From contig JAAEZW010000021.1 in NCBI GenBank assembly GCA_018222665.1, positions 1-14,037 on the forward strand: a stretch of DNA of 14,037 bases, written 5' to 3'. Made by a program: the position numbers and the translations under genes. Below, in pieces: positions 1-7,399 of the stretch. The notes beneath the pieces are model-generated. The model had not been told where the DNA came from and did not search any database. It saw nothing but the letters and a program-made list of their open reading frames with translations. The stretch comes from Paracoccaceae bacterium. Its GTDB lineage: Bacteria > Pseudomonadota > Alphaproteobacteria > Rhodobacterales > Rhodobacteraceae. Each line of letters opens with the position of its first letter. The stretch's first letter is position 1.

Positions 1-18
1 GGATACGGCGTTTTTGTG

Positions 19-339
19 ATGAGTACATTTGACGACAGAGAAAACGCGTTTGAGGCAAAATTTGCCCATGATCAGGAAAAGGAATTCCGCGCGGAAATCA
101 TGGCATTGCGCCAAATCACGGTTTGGGGCGTGTCCTTGGTGCAGATAACGCCCGAGGGAAAAGAACACCACACAGCCGCCCTGCAATCACTTGAAATGCA
201 AAAAAGTGCCAAGGCGCTGATCCTTGTCCAATTCGCGGATTATCTGTAGAAGGACGTGAATGAGGAGGCCATCAAAACAACCTATGACCCGTTCCTACGG
301 GATGCGCGCGAAAAAATGGGGCTAATCCCACCCGATTAA
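19..339 (+). pseudogene. DUF1476 (ATP synthase zeta-subunit-like) protein, interrupted by an amber codon
   Basis: The N-terminus MSTFDDRENAFEAKFAHD is the hallmark of DUF1476, the family of the small helical zeta inhibitor of the alphaproteobacterial F1-ATPase. Translation from the ATG at 19 stops at TAG 247-249 after 76 residues, but the same frame stays open beyond it (K-D-V-N-E-E-A-I-K ... G-L-I-P-P-D) to TAA 337-339. Read through, the product would be 106 residues, the usual family length, so I read the TAG as a nonsense mutation (for example CAG to TAG), a sequencing error, or a suppressed stop. A GTG at 16 is an alternative start. After the N-terminus the sequence diverges from the common zeta type: the usual basic RRNKLLG-WAA stretch is replaced by a hydrophobic one. 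It is therefore more likely a divergent paralogue than the main zeta subunit. The read-through frame overlaps the convergent MaoC gene by only 4 bp, which fits a once full-length gene ending at 339. The upstream region lies outside the window. Confidence 0.75.
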
Positions 340-800
340 AGGCGCATCAAATACCGCTGATTGCCCGAAACGCACAGGATGCCATTCTGGTTATGGATTT
401 CAATCGCCACGCCCAAAACCCCCGTGGTGCTTTGGCGCGTAAGTTCATTGATTTCAAACGCAGGATACAGGGTATCGCCATTGTAAACGGGGTGCAAAAA
501 CCGACTGGATTGATCCACAAACCCTATCAAGGCCCGCCCCATTTCATGGGCCAAGGGCGATGCCCCAATCGCCGCCTGAATAAGGCTCATGTATCCATGT
601 GCCATTAAATCAGGGTGGCCCAGCGTTTTTAAATAGGTGCGATCATAATGGATCGGATGGTTGCATCCACTTGCCGCCTGAAACGCGGCAAAAACGCCCT
701 CGCTCATAGTGCGTGAGGGGGCAAAAAATCGCTCTCCCATCTGAAAATCATCAAAATGACGGGTCGGCAACATCTGGTGTTTATCTGGATCAAACGGCAT
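336..800 (-). CDS. MaoC-family (hot-dog fold) dehydratase-like protein lacking the catalytic Asp
   Basis: 154 residues from the ATG at 800. This start is chosen because AGGAGGG lies 4 nt upstream; the frame extends to 893 but without a comparable site. The fold family is R-specific enoyl-CoA hydratase/MaoC, which normally hydrates enoyl-CoA in the cytoplasm. The hydratase motif is visible at residues 44-51 as SGCNHPIH, followed by YD and later GHPDLMAHG (61-69). In relatives the motif reads SGDNHPIHYD, with Asp and His (five apart) forming the catalytic dyad. Here the Asp position (46) is Cys, encoded TGC, while His51 is kept. FVDQSSRFLHPVYNGDTL (94-111) matches the conserved C-terminal strand region of the family. 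The length is normal and the frame intact. It may be a substrate-binding relative or have altered chemistry; the natural substrate cannot be told from sequence. Confidence 0.9.
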   Translation of the reverse strand: MPFDPDKHQMLPTRHFDDFQMGERFFAPSRTMSEGVFAAFQAASGCNHPIHYDRTYLKTLGHPDLMAHGYMSLIQAAIGASPLAHEMGRALIGFVDQSSRFLHPVYNGDTLYPAFEINELTRQSTTGVLGVAIEIHNQNGILCVSGNQRYLMRL

Positions 801-879
801 TTTACCCTCCTCTTTTGATAGCTTAGCTGCAGTTTGCAAAAGCGTCGAAGAAAAAGGTAATTTTTTCACGCGAACCCTC

Positions 880-908
880 TTGCACAGACGCAACGCTTTG
901 GCTATTAC
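880..908 (+). promoter_or_regulatory. Probable sigma70-type promoter of tRNA-Val
   Basis: TTGCAC (880-885) and TATTAC (903-908) are separated by exactly 17 nt, and the tRNA 5' end follows 11 nt after the -10 box. This is the spacing expected for a tRNA promoter with a very short leader. The -10 has 4 of 6 consensus bases and the -35 has 3 of 6. Confidence 0.5.
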
Positions 909-918
909 GCCCCTTATC

Positions 919-994
919 GGGTGATTAGCTCAGTTGGTAGAGCGCTTCGTTTACACCGAAGATGTCAGGAGTTCGAGTCTCTTATCACCCACCA
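919..994 (+). tRNA. tRNA-Val (anticodon TAC)
   Basis: A full cloverleaf can be drawn. The acceptor stem is GGGTGAT (919-925) with ATCACCC (984-990). The D stem is GCTC/GAGC (928-931/940-943). The anticodon stem is CTTCG/CGAAG (945-949/957-961), with loop TTTACAC placing anticodon TAC at 952-954. The T arm is AGGAG-TTCGAGT-CTCTT. Discriminator A991 is followed by a genomically encoded CCA (992-994). It reads valine GUA codons, and probably other GUN codons by wobble. Confidence 0.97.
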
Positions 995-1077
995 TCTTCC
1001 TCTTTTGTGAACTGACATATTTGGTTTTTGGTCACCCAACAGCTACTTATGTGATGCAGCTGAAATAGAAAACCCTT

Positions 1078-1203
1078 ATGCTAAACAACCGCCCTGATCC
1101 TGATCGTAAACCCCACAAATCTGAGGCTCGTATGGGCGGGATGGTTGCCGCGGCTGTGTTGGTGTTTTTGGCACTTTTCACTCTGTTTTTTGTGTTAGGG
1201 TAA
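1078..1203 (+). CDS. Possible 41-residue single-pass membrane peptide
   Basis: The reading frame runs from ATG 1078 to TAA 1201-1203. The peptide has a hydrophilic, basic first half (MLNNRPDPDRKPHKSEARMG) and a hydrophobic second half (GMVAAAVLVFLALFTLFFVL) ending in Gly, which is the layout of an N-in single-span membrane peptide. It sits in the otherwise empty gap between tRNA-Val and the DUF1624 gene, 43 nt before the latter and on the same strand. The upstream region has no convincing Shine-Dalgarno sequence. I do not recognise the family. The amphipathic/hydrophobic layout is the main argument that it is real; chance cannot be excluded at this length. Confidence 0.45.
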   Translation: MLNNRPDPDRKPHKSEARMGGMVAAAVLVFLALFTLFFVLG

Positions 1204-1246
1204 GGTAAGGATCGCCTTTTCACAGATCACGCGGTAATCACAGGTT

Positions 1247-1969
1247 ATGACGCACACACATTCGCGATTCATCTGGATTGATCTGCTACGGGGCATGGCG
1301 ATTATGGCCATGGTTGTTTTTCATTTCACCTTCGATCTGATGTATTTCGGCTATATCAAGGCGGGAACGGTGTTTCAGCCAGAATGGCGCATGTTTGAAC
1401 GGTTAATCGCCATCTCCTTTCTGTTTTTGGCGGGGTTGTCGTGGCAACACACACATCGCGCTGGCATCAATTGGCTGACCGTTTGGCGGCGCGTGGCATT
1501 GCTGGCGCCGGCGGCAGCAGGGATTTCCATTGTGACCTATTTCACCTTTGGTCCCTATATGATCCGCTTTGGGATTTTGCATCTGATCTTGGGGATGAGC
1601 CTTCTTTCCCTGCCTCTGTTGTCCTTGCATTGGGCCGTTCCGCTGGCCTGTGCTGCGACCCTTGGAACCTATTTCATTTGGGCAGATGGGCCTGTTCAGG
1701 GATCGGTGTGGTGGATATGGATTATCTGGACCAATGAAACCGCGGGCAGTGTGGATTACCGTCCCATCATGCCCTGGGGTTTTGCGTTTTTTACGGGCAT
1801 GGCGTCGCATGCCTTACTCACTCATCTGAACGTCTTTGCCTATGATGGGCCAGGATGGGGTTGGGCGCGCCCCTTTGCCTTCGCGGGGCGTCACAGTTTG
1901 GCAATTTATTTGATCCACCAACCCATCTTATTTGCCGCGTTTAATGTATATGGTTTTTTCACCACCTAA
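1247..1969 (+). CDS. DUF1624 / heparan-alpha-glucosaminide N-acetyltransferase-like membrane protein
   Basis: 240 residues, nearly all hydrophobic, with about seven predicted membrane segments. The N-terminus R-F-I-W-I-D-L-L-R-G (7-16), followed by M-A-I-M-A-M-V-V-F-H-F (17-27), is the signature of DUF1624/YeiB-HGSNAT-like acyltransferases: a first membrane helix with R..D..RG and then a His. The C-terminal GRHSLAIYLIHQPI matches the conserved last helix of the family. These proteins are thought to move an acyl group across the inner membrane onto a periplasmic or envelope substrate, but the substrate of the bacterial members is generally unknown. The length is normal. The start ATG 1247 has only a weak purine stretch upstream. 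It converges on tgt, with a hairpin between the two stop codons. Confidence 0.88.
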   Translation: MTHTHSRFIWIDLLRGMAIMAMVVFHFTFDLMYFGYIKAGTVFQPEWRMFERLIAISFLFLAGLSWQHTHRAGINWLTVWRRVALLAPAAAGISIVTYFTFGPYMIRFGILHLILGMSLLSLPLLSLHWAVPLACAATLGTYFIWADGPVQGSVWWIWIIWTNETAGSVDYRPIMPWGFAFFTGMASHALLTHLNVFAYDGPGWGWARPFAFAGRHSLAIYLIHQPILFAAFNVYGFFTT

Positions 1970-1986
1970 TGGTGTGAAGGGCATTT

Positions 1987-2006
1987 GGGCAGCATGTGTG
2001 CCGCCC
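1987..2006. terminator. Inverted repeat between convergent genes, possible terminator
   Basis: GGGCAGCA (1987-1994) and TGCCGCCC (1999-2006) pair around a TGTG loop with a single A-C mismatch. It lies in the 40-bp gap between the stop codons of the DUF1624 gene and tgt. There is no T run on either side, so it would be a weak or non-canonical terminator, or a 3' end-protecting stem. Confidence 0.4.
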
Positions 2007-2009
2007 CCA

Positions 2010-3140
2010 CTATAGCGGATCAATGTCGCCTTTGGCGCGGGATGCGTGAAACTCTGCCTCAAATTCGGCAAATCGGCCTTCTGCAATCGCCTGACGCATG
2101 TTTTCCATAAGTTCTTGGAAATAGTGCAGGTTGTGCCATGTCAGCAGCATCGAACTGATGATTTCCTGACTGCGGAAGGTGTGATGCAAATAGGCGCGCG
2201 AATAATTTGAACAGGCGGGGCATGTACATTCATGATCCAGAGGGCGCGGATCATCCTTATGGCGGGCGTTCTTGATGTTAACAACGCCATTACGCGTAAA
2301 TACCTGGCCCGTACGTCCAGAGCGTGATGGCAGGACACAGTCCATCATGTCAACGCCCCGTTTGACAGCACCGACAATGTCATCGGGTTTACCAACGCCC
2401 ATCAAGTAGCGCGGTTTATTTGTAGGCATCATGTCGGGTGCATAATCCAGAACGGAAAACATCGCCTCTTGCCCCTCGCCCACGGCCAAACCGCCGATCG
2501 CATAGCCATCAAATTCAATCGCTCGCAGTTCCTCGGCACTTTTGCCGCGCAGGTCCTCTTCCAATCCGCCTTGTTGAATACCGAAAAGGGCGTGACCGGG
2601 TCGATCCCCAAATGCATCGCGCGAACGCGCAGCCCAACGCATGGACAGGCGCATGCTTTCCTCAATCCGGGCGCGATCTGCAGGCAGCGCGGGACATTCG
2701 TCAAAACACATGACAATATCACTGCCCAATAGGCGTTGAATTTCCATGGATCGTTCAGGTGTCAATTCATGACGTGACCCATCCACATGGGATTTAAACG
2801 TCACCCCCTCTTCCGTCAGTTTACGGAGGGAAGAGAGCGACATCACCTGAAACCCACCACTATCGGTCAAAATGGGGCGTTCCCAGTTCATGAATTTGTG
2901 CAAACCACCAAGTCGATCAATGCGTTCGGCCGTTGGGCGCAGCATCAGGTGATAGGTATTGCCCAATAGGATGTCAGCACCTGTGGCACGCACGCTTTCG
3001 GGCATCATCGCCTTAACCGTTGCGGCGGTGCCCACGGGCATGAAGGCAGGTGTGCGGACCTCACCACGCGTTGTGGAAATCACCCCTTGGCGTGCCTTGC
3101 CGTCGGTGGATTGTAGATCAAATGAAAATCTTTGCGTCAT
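2010..3140 (-). CDS. tgt: Queuine tRNA-ribosyltransferase (tRNA-guanine transglycosylase)
   Basis: The enzyme exchanges guanine at tRNA position 34 for preQ1 in the last shared stage of queuosine synthesis (GUN anticodons of Asp, Asn, His, Tyr). It has 376 residues from ATG 3140, matching the usual bacterial length and the expected N-terminus MTQRFSFDL. Key residues can be assigned by spacing to the Zymomonas enzyme. The general acid is Asp93 in TDSGGFQVM, the base-recognition Asp147 lies in CFDECP, and GIQQGG is at 187-192. The nucleophile is Asp267 in MMDCVLPSR. The zinc ligands are Cys305, Cys307, Cys310 and His336. All are present, so the enzyme should be active. A TTG at 3176 could add 12 residues, but neither start has a clear Shine-Dalgarno sequence and family similarity begins at MTQRF. 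It is transcribed independently of tig, which lies upstream on the same strand behind a strong terminator. Confidence 0.97.
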   Translation of the reverse strand: MTQRFSFDLQSTDGKARQGVISTTRGEVRTPAFMPVGTAATVKAMMPESVRATGADILLGNTYHLMLRPTAERIDRLGGLHKFMNWERPILTDSGGFQVMSLSSLRKLTEEGVTFKSHVDGSRHELTPERSMEIQRLLGSDIVMCFDECPALPADRARIEESMRLSMRWAARSRDAFGDRPGHALFGIQQGGLEEDLRGKSAEELRAIEFDGYAIGGLAVGEGQEAMFSVLDYAPDMMPTNKPRYLMGVGKPDDIVGAVKRGVDMMDCVLPSRSGRTGQVFTRNGVVNIKNARHKDDPRPLDHECTCPACSNYSRAYLHHTFRSQEIISSMLLTWHNLHYFQELMENMRQAIAEGRFAEFEAEFHASRAKGDIDPL

Positions 3141-3301
3141 GCGGGACGATTTGGCAGGTTTAGGTGCAAATGCCAAGAGGGTTTATCAAGCGCAGGACAC
3201 GAGCCGACCTTGGAAGAAGTCAAAGCACCTTTCGTTGTGAGTGGTCGGCGCTATCCATCGATCGCTCAAGGGGAAACTGCAAGAGGTTCAGAGTTGAGCA
3301 C

Positions 3302-3332
3302 AAAAAAACCCGCCAGCGGTGGCGGGTTTTTT
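3302..3332. terminator. Bidirectional rho-independent terminator downstream of tig
   Basis: CCCGCCA (3309-3315) pairs perfectly with TGGCGGG (3320-3326) around a 4-nt loop. The stem is flanked by seven A on the left (3302-3308) and six T on the right (3327-3332), so it can work on both strands. For the minus strand it lies 22 nt after the tig stop codon and separates tig from tgt. Confidence 0.93.
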
Positions 3333-3354
3333 CCAAATGTGTTGGACAAAGACC

Positions 3355-4683
3355 TTAGTCCTCCATCGCGTCCACAGCAGCCTGAAGGGCGTCTGTGTCG
3401 ACCAATTTTTCAGTCACTTTTGCACCCTCGATGATGTGATCAACAACTTTATCTTCGAACAATGGTGCGCGAAGTTGTTGTTGCATCTGCTGGTTCTGCT
3501 GAATAAATTCAAAGAATTGGCGTTCCTGACCTGGATACTGGCGCGCTTGGGCCATGATCGCTTGGGTCATTTCCGCATCTGTGATTTCGATTTCCGCTTT
3601 CTGACCGATTTCCGCAATCAGTAGGCCCAAACGAACACGGCGTTCTGCCAATGACGTGTGCTCTTCTGTTGCTTCAATCTCATCGTGGTTGTGATCTGTC
3701 ACCTCTGGGTGCTCATCATGCCACAACTGGTGTGCGATTTGCTTGGCTTCTGCTTCGACCATGGATGGTGGTAGATCAAATTTGACCAAACCGTCCAACT
3801 GATCTAACAACGCACGCTTCATTACCGCACGTGCAGCACCGGCGTATTCCGCCTCAAGACGCTCAGAAACTTGTGCCTTCAGCGCGTCCAGATCATCTGC
3901 ACCAAAGCGTTTTGCCAATTCATCGTCGATTTCTGCGGCGACTGGCTCTTTTACTTGTTTGACTGTGCATTCGAATACAGCTGCTTTACCTGCAAGGTTT
4001 TCTGCGCCGTAATCGTCAGGGAAGTTCACTTCAACGTTCTTTTCTTCGCCTGCTTTGGTACCAACCAACTGCTCCTCAAATCCTGGGATAAAGCTGTTTG
4101 AACCTAGCACAAGCGGATAATCTTCGGCAGAGCCACCTTCAAAAGCTTCGCCATCCACTTTGCCCAAGAAGTCGATCACAACCTGATCGCCATCTTTTGC
4201 TTTTGATCCCTTGCGGCGATCTTTGAAGTTTTGCGCGGTCGCTGCAAGATTTTCCAACGCTTCTGTGACTGATACGTCATCTGCCGCAACGACCATTTTT
4301 TCCAATGTGATGCCGCTTGCATCCAGTTCTGGGATTTCTGGTAGCGCTTCATACGAAAATTCGATGTGAACATCGTCGCCTTGTTTCCAATCTTCATTGG
4401 TCATTTTGATCGCAGGCTGCATTGCAGGACGCGTGCCTGTTTCTTCAAAATGATTATTGACGGCGCCGTCTATAGACTCTTGCATTACTTCGCCCATCAC
4501 TTGTTGGCCAAACTGCTTTTTCAGCATCGCCATAGGCACTTTGCCTTTGCGGAAGCCCTTCATCTCAACCTGAGGCTGGGCCTCTTTCAGTTTTTCATCA
4601 ACCTTTGCGTCCAAATCTGCATTGGTGATGACCATTGTGTAGGCGCGCTTCAGGCCTTCATTCAGGGTCTCGGTGACTTGCAT
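3355..4683 (-). CDS. tig: Trigger factor, ribosome-associated chaperone / peptidyl-prolyl isomerase
   Basis: Trigger factor binds near the peptide exit tunnel and shelters nascent chains. The start is ATG 4683 ([13 protein letters not shown]). The in-frame ATG two codons earlier (4689) abuts the Shine-Dalgarno sequence GAGAGG (4690-4695), whereas 4683 has 6-nt spacing. This gives 442 residues, the normal length. The N-terminal ribosome-binding domain carries the signature GFRKGKVP at 43-50. An FKBP-type PPIase domain spans roughly 160-245 ([14 protein letters not shown], then [17 protein letters not shown]). The C-terminal helical substrate cradle follows and contains a Gln-rich stretch, [12 protein letters not shown]. 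The extreme C-terminus is acidic. It ends 22 nt before a strong terminator, so it is probably a monocistronic unit. An RNA hairpin precedes the ribosome-binding site. Confidence 0.97.
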   Translation of the reverse strand: MQVTETLNEGLKRAYTMVITNADLDAKVDEKLKEAQPQVEMKGFRKGKVPMAMLKKQFGQQVMGEVMQESIDGAVNNHFEETGTRPAMQPAIKMTNEDWKQGDDVHIEFSYEALPEIPELDASGITLEKMVVAADDVSVTEALENLAATAQNFKDRRKGSKAKDGDQVVIDFLGKVDGEAFEGGSAEDYPLVLGSNSFIPGFEEQLVGTKAGEEKNVEVNFPDDYGAENLAGKAAVFECTVKQVKEPVAAEIDDELAKRFGADDLDALKAQVSERLEAEYAGAARAVMKRALLDQLDGLVKFDLPPSMVEAEAKQIAHQLWHDEHPEVTDHNHDEIEATEEHTSLAERRVRLGLLIAEIGQKAEIEITDAEMTQAIMAQARQYPGQERQFFEFIQQNQQMQQQLRAPLFEDKVVDHIIEGAKVTEKLVDTDALQAAVDAMED

Positions 4684-4705
4684 TGACATCCTCTCGAAAG
4701 ATAAG

Positions 4706-4725
4706 AGGCCACCCGAAGGCAGCCC
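4706..4725 (-). promoter_or_regulatory. UUCG-capped hairpin in the tig leader
   Basis: On the minus strand GGGCTGCC (4725-4718), TTCG (4717-4714) and GGTGGCCT (4713-4706) form an 8-bp stem with a C(UUCG)G tetraloop. It ends 10 nt upstream of the tig Shine-Dalgarno sequence. Three of the pairs are G-U and become A-C mismatches on the plus strand, so the structure belongs to minus-strand RNA. Its role could be mRNA stability or modulation of translation; nothing more can be said from one sequence. Confidence 0.5.
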
Positions 4726-4913
4726 AAAAACTATTTGCGCTTTCCTAATTGGCTATCTGGGCAGGATCAACCCTAATCTTGGGGCATATGGCTCAAACCA
4801 CCGATTATTTCGCATTTTTGACCGAAACAGGAAAAAATTTTGCAACCGTGATCACTCAATCGTTTACTTTTTCGGATTTCGGCAGATAACGTCGCGCAAA
4901 TTTTCGAATTGGG

Positions 4914-6056
4914 ATGACTATCATGACAACGGATGGAACACTTAGATCCGCGGCAAGCGCGACACGCATTGCATTTATCGCAAATGGGTTGGCCTTTGCC
5001 TCTTGGGCACCGATCATTCCATTCGCCAAGGCCAACACGGGCGTGGATGAGGCGGCACTTGGGCTACTGCTCCTCTGCCTTGGGATTGGGTCGGTGATCT
5101 CAATGCCGATCACAGGGTGGTTGTGCGCACGTCACGGAACACGGCCCATGATCCTAATCAGCGCCATGATCATGGCCTGCGCCCTGCCGTTTTTGGCCTA
5201 CCTTTTCACATATTGGGCGCTTGCGATCACCCTGTTGATTTTCGGGGCCTCGATCGGGACATTGGATGTTGCCATGAATATTCACGCCGCCGAAGTGGAA
5301 AAGCGCAGTGGCCGCGCACTGATGTCGGGGTTTCATGGTATGTTTAGCGTTGGTGCCATCTGTGGCGCGGGGTTTGTGACACTGTTGATCAGTTACGGTG
5401 TCGCGCCACTGATTGCGACCCTCTGCGTTACGAGCAGTGTCATCGTCGCGATCCTGTGGGTTCAATCCCATTACCTGATCACCAAAAGCGATGCACCAGA
5501 GCCGTTTCGCCCGCCATGCGGAATTGTGAAATGGCTTGCCCTTTTGGCGGGCATCGCATTTTTGATCGAAGGGGCGATTATGGATTGGGGCGCATTGTTG
5601 ATGATTGAACGCGCAGTGTTCTCCATGCAACAGGCGGCGTTGGGTTATATCGCGTTTTCCATCACAATGGTGATTGGCCGCCTGTCCGGCGATTATGTTG
5701 TGCCGCGCATTGGGCGGCGTGCGATCCTGCTGGGTGGGGGCACATTGGTGGTTTTGGGATTGATTGCCATAACAACCCTGCCATCCCCTGCCCTTAACCT
5801 GATCGGGTTTGCTGTGATTGGCCTCGGTGCCGCAAACCTTGTGCCTGTGGTGTTTTCCGCCGCGGGTCAGCAGAGCGATATGGACCCGAACATGGCCGTC
5901 GCGTCGGTAACATTCGTGGGGTATGCGGGCATTCTGTTGGGGCCTGCAATCATCGGATTTGGGGCGCAATATACCTCGCTCCCAATTGCGATGGGCTCTC
6001 TCGCCATTTTGGGAGCTGTTTACTTGATTTCACCCGTTCACAAAAGGAATTCTTGA
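4914..6056 (+). CDS. MFS transporter (YbjJ-like)
   Basis: 380 residues with about twelve hydrophobic segments, the size of a standard Major Facilitator. The loop after the second helix (GWLCARHGTRPMIL) is a variant of the MFS G-x-L-a-D-r-x-G-r-r motif lacking the usual Asp. The second half has GRLSGDYVVPRIGRRAIL, the repeat of the motif between helices 8 and 9. The wording (GSVISMPITGWL, SGFHGMFSVGAICGAG, AIMDWGALLM) is like the E. coli YbjJ group, whose substrate is not settled. ATG 4914 and ATG 4923 are both possible starts: GGG sits directly before the first and 7-9 nt before the second, and neither site is strong. It runs in the same direction as the SDR remnant and aldo/keto reductase downstream (57-nt gap), so the three may share a transcript. 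Confidence 0.9.
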   Translation: MTIMTTDGTLRSAASATRIAFIANGLAFASWAPIIPFAKANTGVDEAALGLLLLCLGIGSVISMPITGWLCARHGTRPMILISAMIMACALPFLAYLFTYWALAITLLIFGASIGTLDVAMNIHAAEVEKRSGRALMSGFHGMFSVGAICGAGFVTLLISYGVAPLIATLCVTSSVIVAILWVQSHYLITKSDAPEPFRPPCGIVKWLALLAGIAFLIEGAIMDWGALLMIERAVFSMQQAALGYIAFSITMVIGRLSGDYVVPRIGRRAILLGGGTLVVLGLIAITTLPSPALNLIGFAVIGLGAANLVPVVFSAAGQQSDMDPNMAVASVTFVGYAGILLGPAIIGFGAQYTSLPIAMGSLAILGAVYLISPVHKRNS

Positions 6057-6113
6057 CAGCTGCACCAATCCGTTCCAGCCTTAAGATACAAAAGCAATCA
6101 ATGGGTTGGACAT

Positions 6114-6347
6114 ATGCGATTAGCAGGGAAAACCGTCCTGATTACGGGGGGCGCAACAGGATCGTTAGAGGCGTTCATGGGTTTGCCCGATACACCAGAA
6201 AATCGAGAAAAATTCACCGCAACCATTCCTATGGGACGCTTATCTGATCCCGCAGACATTGCCAAAGCCTACCTCTACCTTGCCCCGGATGATGCGAAAT
6301 TCATCACCGGCGTTGTGCTTGAGGTTGACGGAGGGCGCACAATTTAA
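6114..6347 (+). pseudogene. Short-chain dehydrogenase/reductase with large in-frame internal deletion
   Basis: Only the two ends of an SDR remain, joined in frame. Residues 1-16 (MRLAGKTVLITGGATG) are the first Rossmann strand and the start of the TGxxxGxG cofactor loop. Residues 17-77 are the C-terminal part of a classical SDR, including FMGLPDTPENREKF, P-M-G-R-L-S-D-P-A-D-I-A-K-A and the terminal ITGVVLEVDGGRTI. Classical SDRs have about 250 residues, so some 170-175 are missing, including the catalytic Ser and the YxxxK motif. The 77-residue frame is open but cannot make an oxidoreductase. Whether it is translated is unknown. It lies 57 nt after the MFS gene and 9 nt before the aldo/keto reductase start, so the deletion kept the operon frame and spacing. 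GGA upstream of the ATG is a weak ribosome-binding site. Confidence 0.85.
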
Positions 6348-6356
6348 GGATATCAT

Positions 6357-7340
6357 ATGCAACACAGAAAACTAGGAACACATGGGCCCAACGTGTCAGC
6401 CATCGGGCTTGGATGTATGAGCTTTGCTGGCGCTTTTGGTGAAACGGATGAGGCGACCAGCCACCACTGTCTAGACGCGGCATTAGATCATGGGATCAAT
6501 TTTTTAGACACCGCCAATATTTATGGCATGGGACGATCAGAAAACGTGTTGGGTACGTGGTTAGCACAGGGAAAACGAGATGTTGTAATCGCTTCAAAAG
6601 TGGGAATTCAGCGTGATCCTGATCGCCCCGTCAACAACGACCCTAGCTATATTCGGGCCGAATTAGAGGGCACATTGCAACGTTTAGGTGTGGATTACAT
6701 TGATCTTTATTATCTGCATCGGCGCGATGAAACTGTTCCATTAGAAGACTCCATTGGAACATTGGTTGATTTGATGCACGAAGGAAAGATTGGTGGATAC
6801 GGTTTGTCCGAGGTTGCACCCTATACCCTGCGTTTGGCGCACGACATTCATCCCTGTTTGGCGGTGCAAAGTGAATATTCACTGTGGACACGCCAGCCCG
6901 AATTGGGAATGATCCAAACCTGTGATGCTCTTGGCGTGGCCTTTGTACCATTTTCCCCGTTGGCGCGTGGTGTTTTTGGGCAAAATTATCCTGATATTCA
7001 AGCCATGGCAAAAACAGATTTTCGCGCAGCAATTCCACGGTTTCAACCCGACAATTACGCCCGCAATATTGCAATAATTGATCGGTTCAAAACCTATGCC
7101 ACGGATCGGGATTTAACGGTTTCAGCCCTTGCCATGGCCTGGGTACTAAATCGCGGTGATCATCTGATCCCAATTCCCGGAACGCGCTCGGCCGAACATT
7201 TGGCAGAGTGGGCCAAAGCCGATCAAATCACACTGAGCCAGAGCGATATGGATGGGATTGAGGCCATCCTGCCCGCCGGCTTTGCCTATGGCGATCGCTA
7301 TTCACACGCACAATCGCGCACGGCAGAGCGGTATTGTTAA
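6357..7340 (+). CDS. Aldo/keto reductase
   Basis: 327 residues, the usual length of an NADPH-dependent (beta/alpha)8 aldo/keto reductase, cytoplasmic. The complete catalytic tetrad is visible: Asp51 and Tyr56 (FLDTANIYGMGRSE), Lys81 (ASKVG) and His121 (YYLHRRD). GVDYIDLYYLHR (111-122) is the family signature. The C-terminal cofactor region has PIPGTRSAEHLAE. The wording (LGTHGPNVSAIGLGCMSFAG) is like the YakC/AKR13-type group that reduces small aldehydes or ketones; the substrate is unknown. AAGGA lies 6 nt before ATG 6357. The gene follows the broken SDR by 9 nt, suggesting that both once acted in one reduction/oxidation pathway with the MFS transporter upstream. It converges on the EamA gene. 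Confidence 0.95.
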   Translation: MQHRKLGTHGPNVSAIGLGCMSFAGAFGETDEATSHHCLDAALDHGINFLDTANIYGMGRSENVLGTWLAQGKRDVVIASKVGIQRDPDRPVNNDPSYIRAELEGTLQRLGVDYIDLYYLHRRDETVPLEDSIGTLVDLMHEGKIGGYGLSEVAPYTLRLAHDIHPCLAVQSEYSLWTRQPELGMIQTCDALGVAFVPFSPLARGVFGQNYPDIQAMAKTDFRAAIPRFQPDNYARNIAIIDRFKTYATDRDLTVSALAMAWVLNRGDHLIPIPGTRSAEHLAEWAKADQITLSQSDMDGIEAILPAGFAYGDRYSHAQSRTAERYC

Positions 7341-7399
7341 ACCACGCATAACGCATTCAAAGGACATTTCGAATGGAGTTCACCGTTATGAGAAGCTAC

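Noticed and set aside
801..893. N-terminal extension of the MaoC gene to an upstream start
   Set aside because: AGGAGGG stands at ideal distance from the internal ATG at 800, and the extra 31 residues do not look like family sequence.
919..994. tRNA-Val as attachment site for the phage-derived region
   Set aside because: No repeat of the tRNA 3' end was seen elsewhere in the window, no integrase is nearby, and the phage relic is 12 kb away behind housekeeping genes.
1403..1810. Minus-strand frame of 135 codons
   Set aside because: Antisense to the DUF1624 membrane protein; low-complexity basic/Gln-rich translation typical of a shadow.
3141..3176. TTG start adding 12 residues to Tgt
   Set aside because: Family similarity begins at MTQRF (ATG 3140) and the TTG has no ribosome-binding site.
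5154..5969. Long minus-strand open frame (271 codons)
   Set aside because: It is fully antisense to the clear MFS transporter gene, is His/Gln/Arg/Asp-rich without domain sense, and is a codon-bias shadow.
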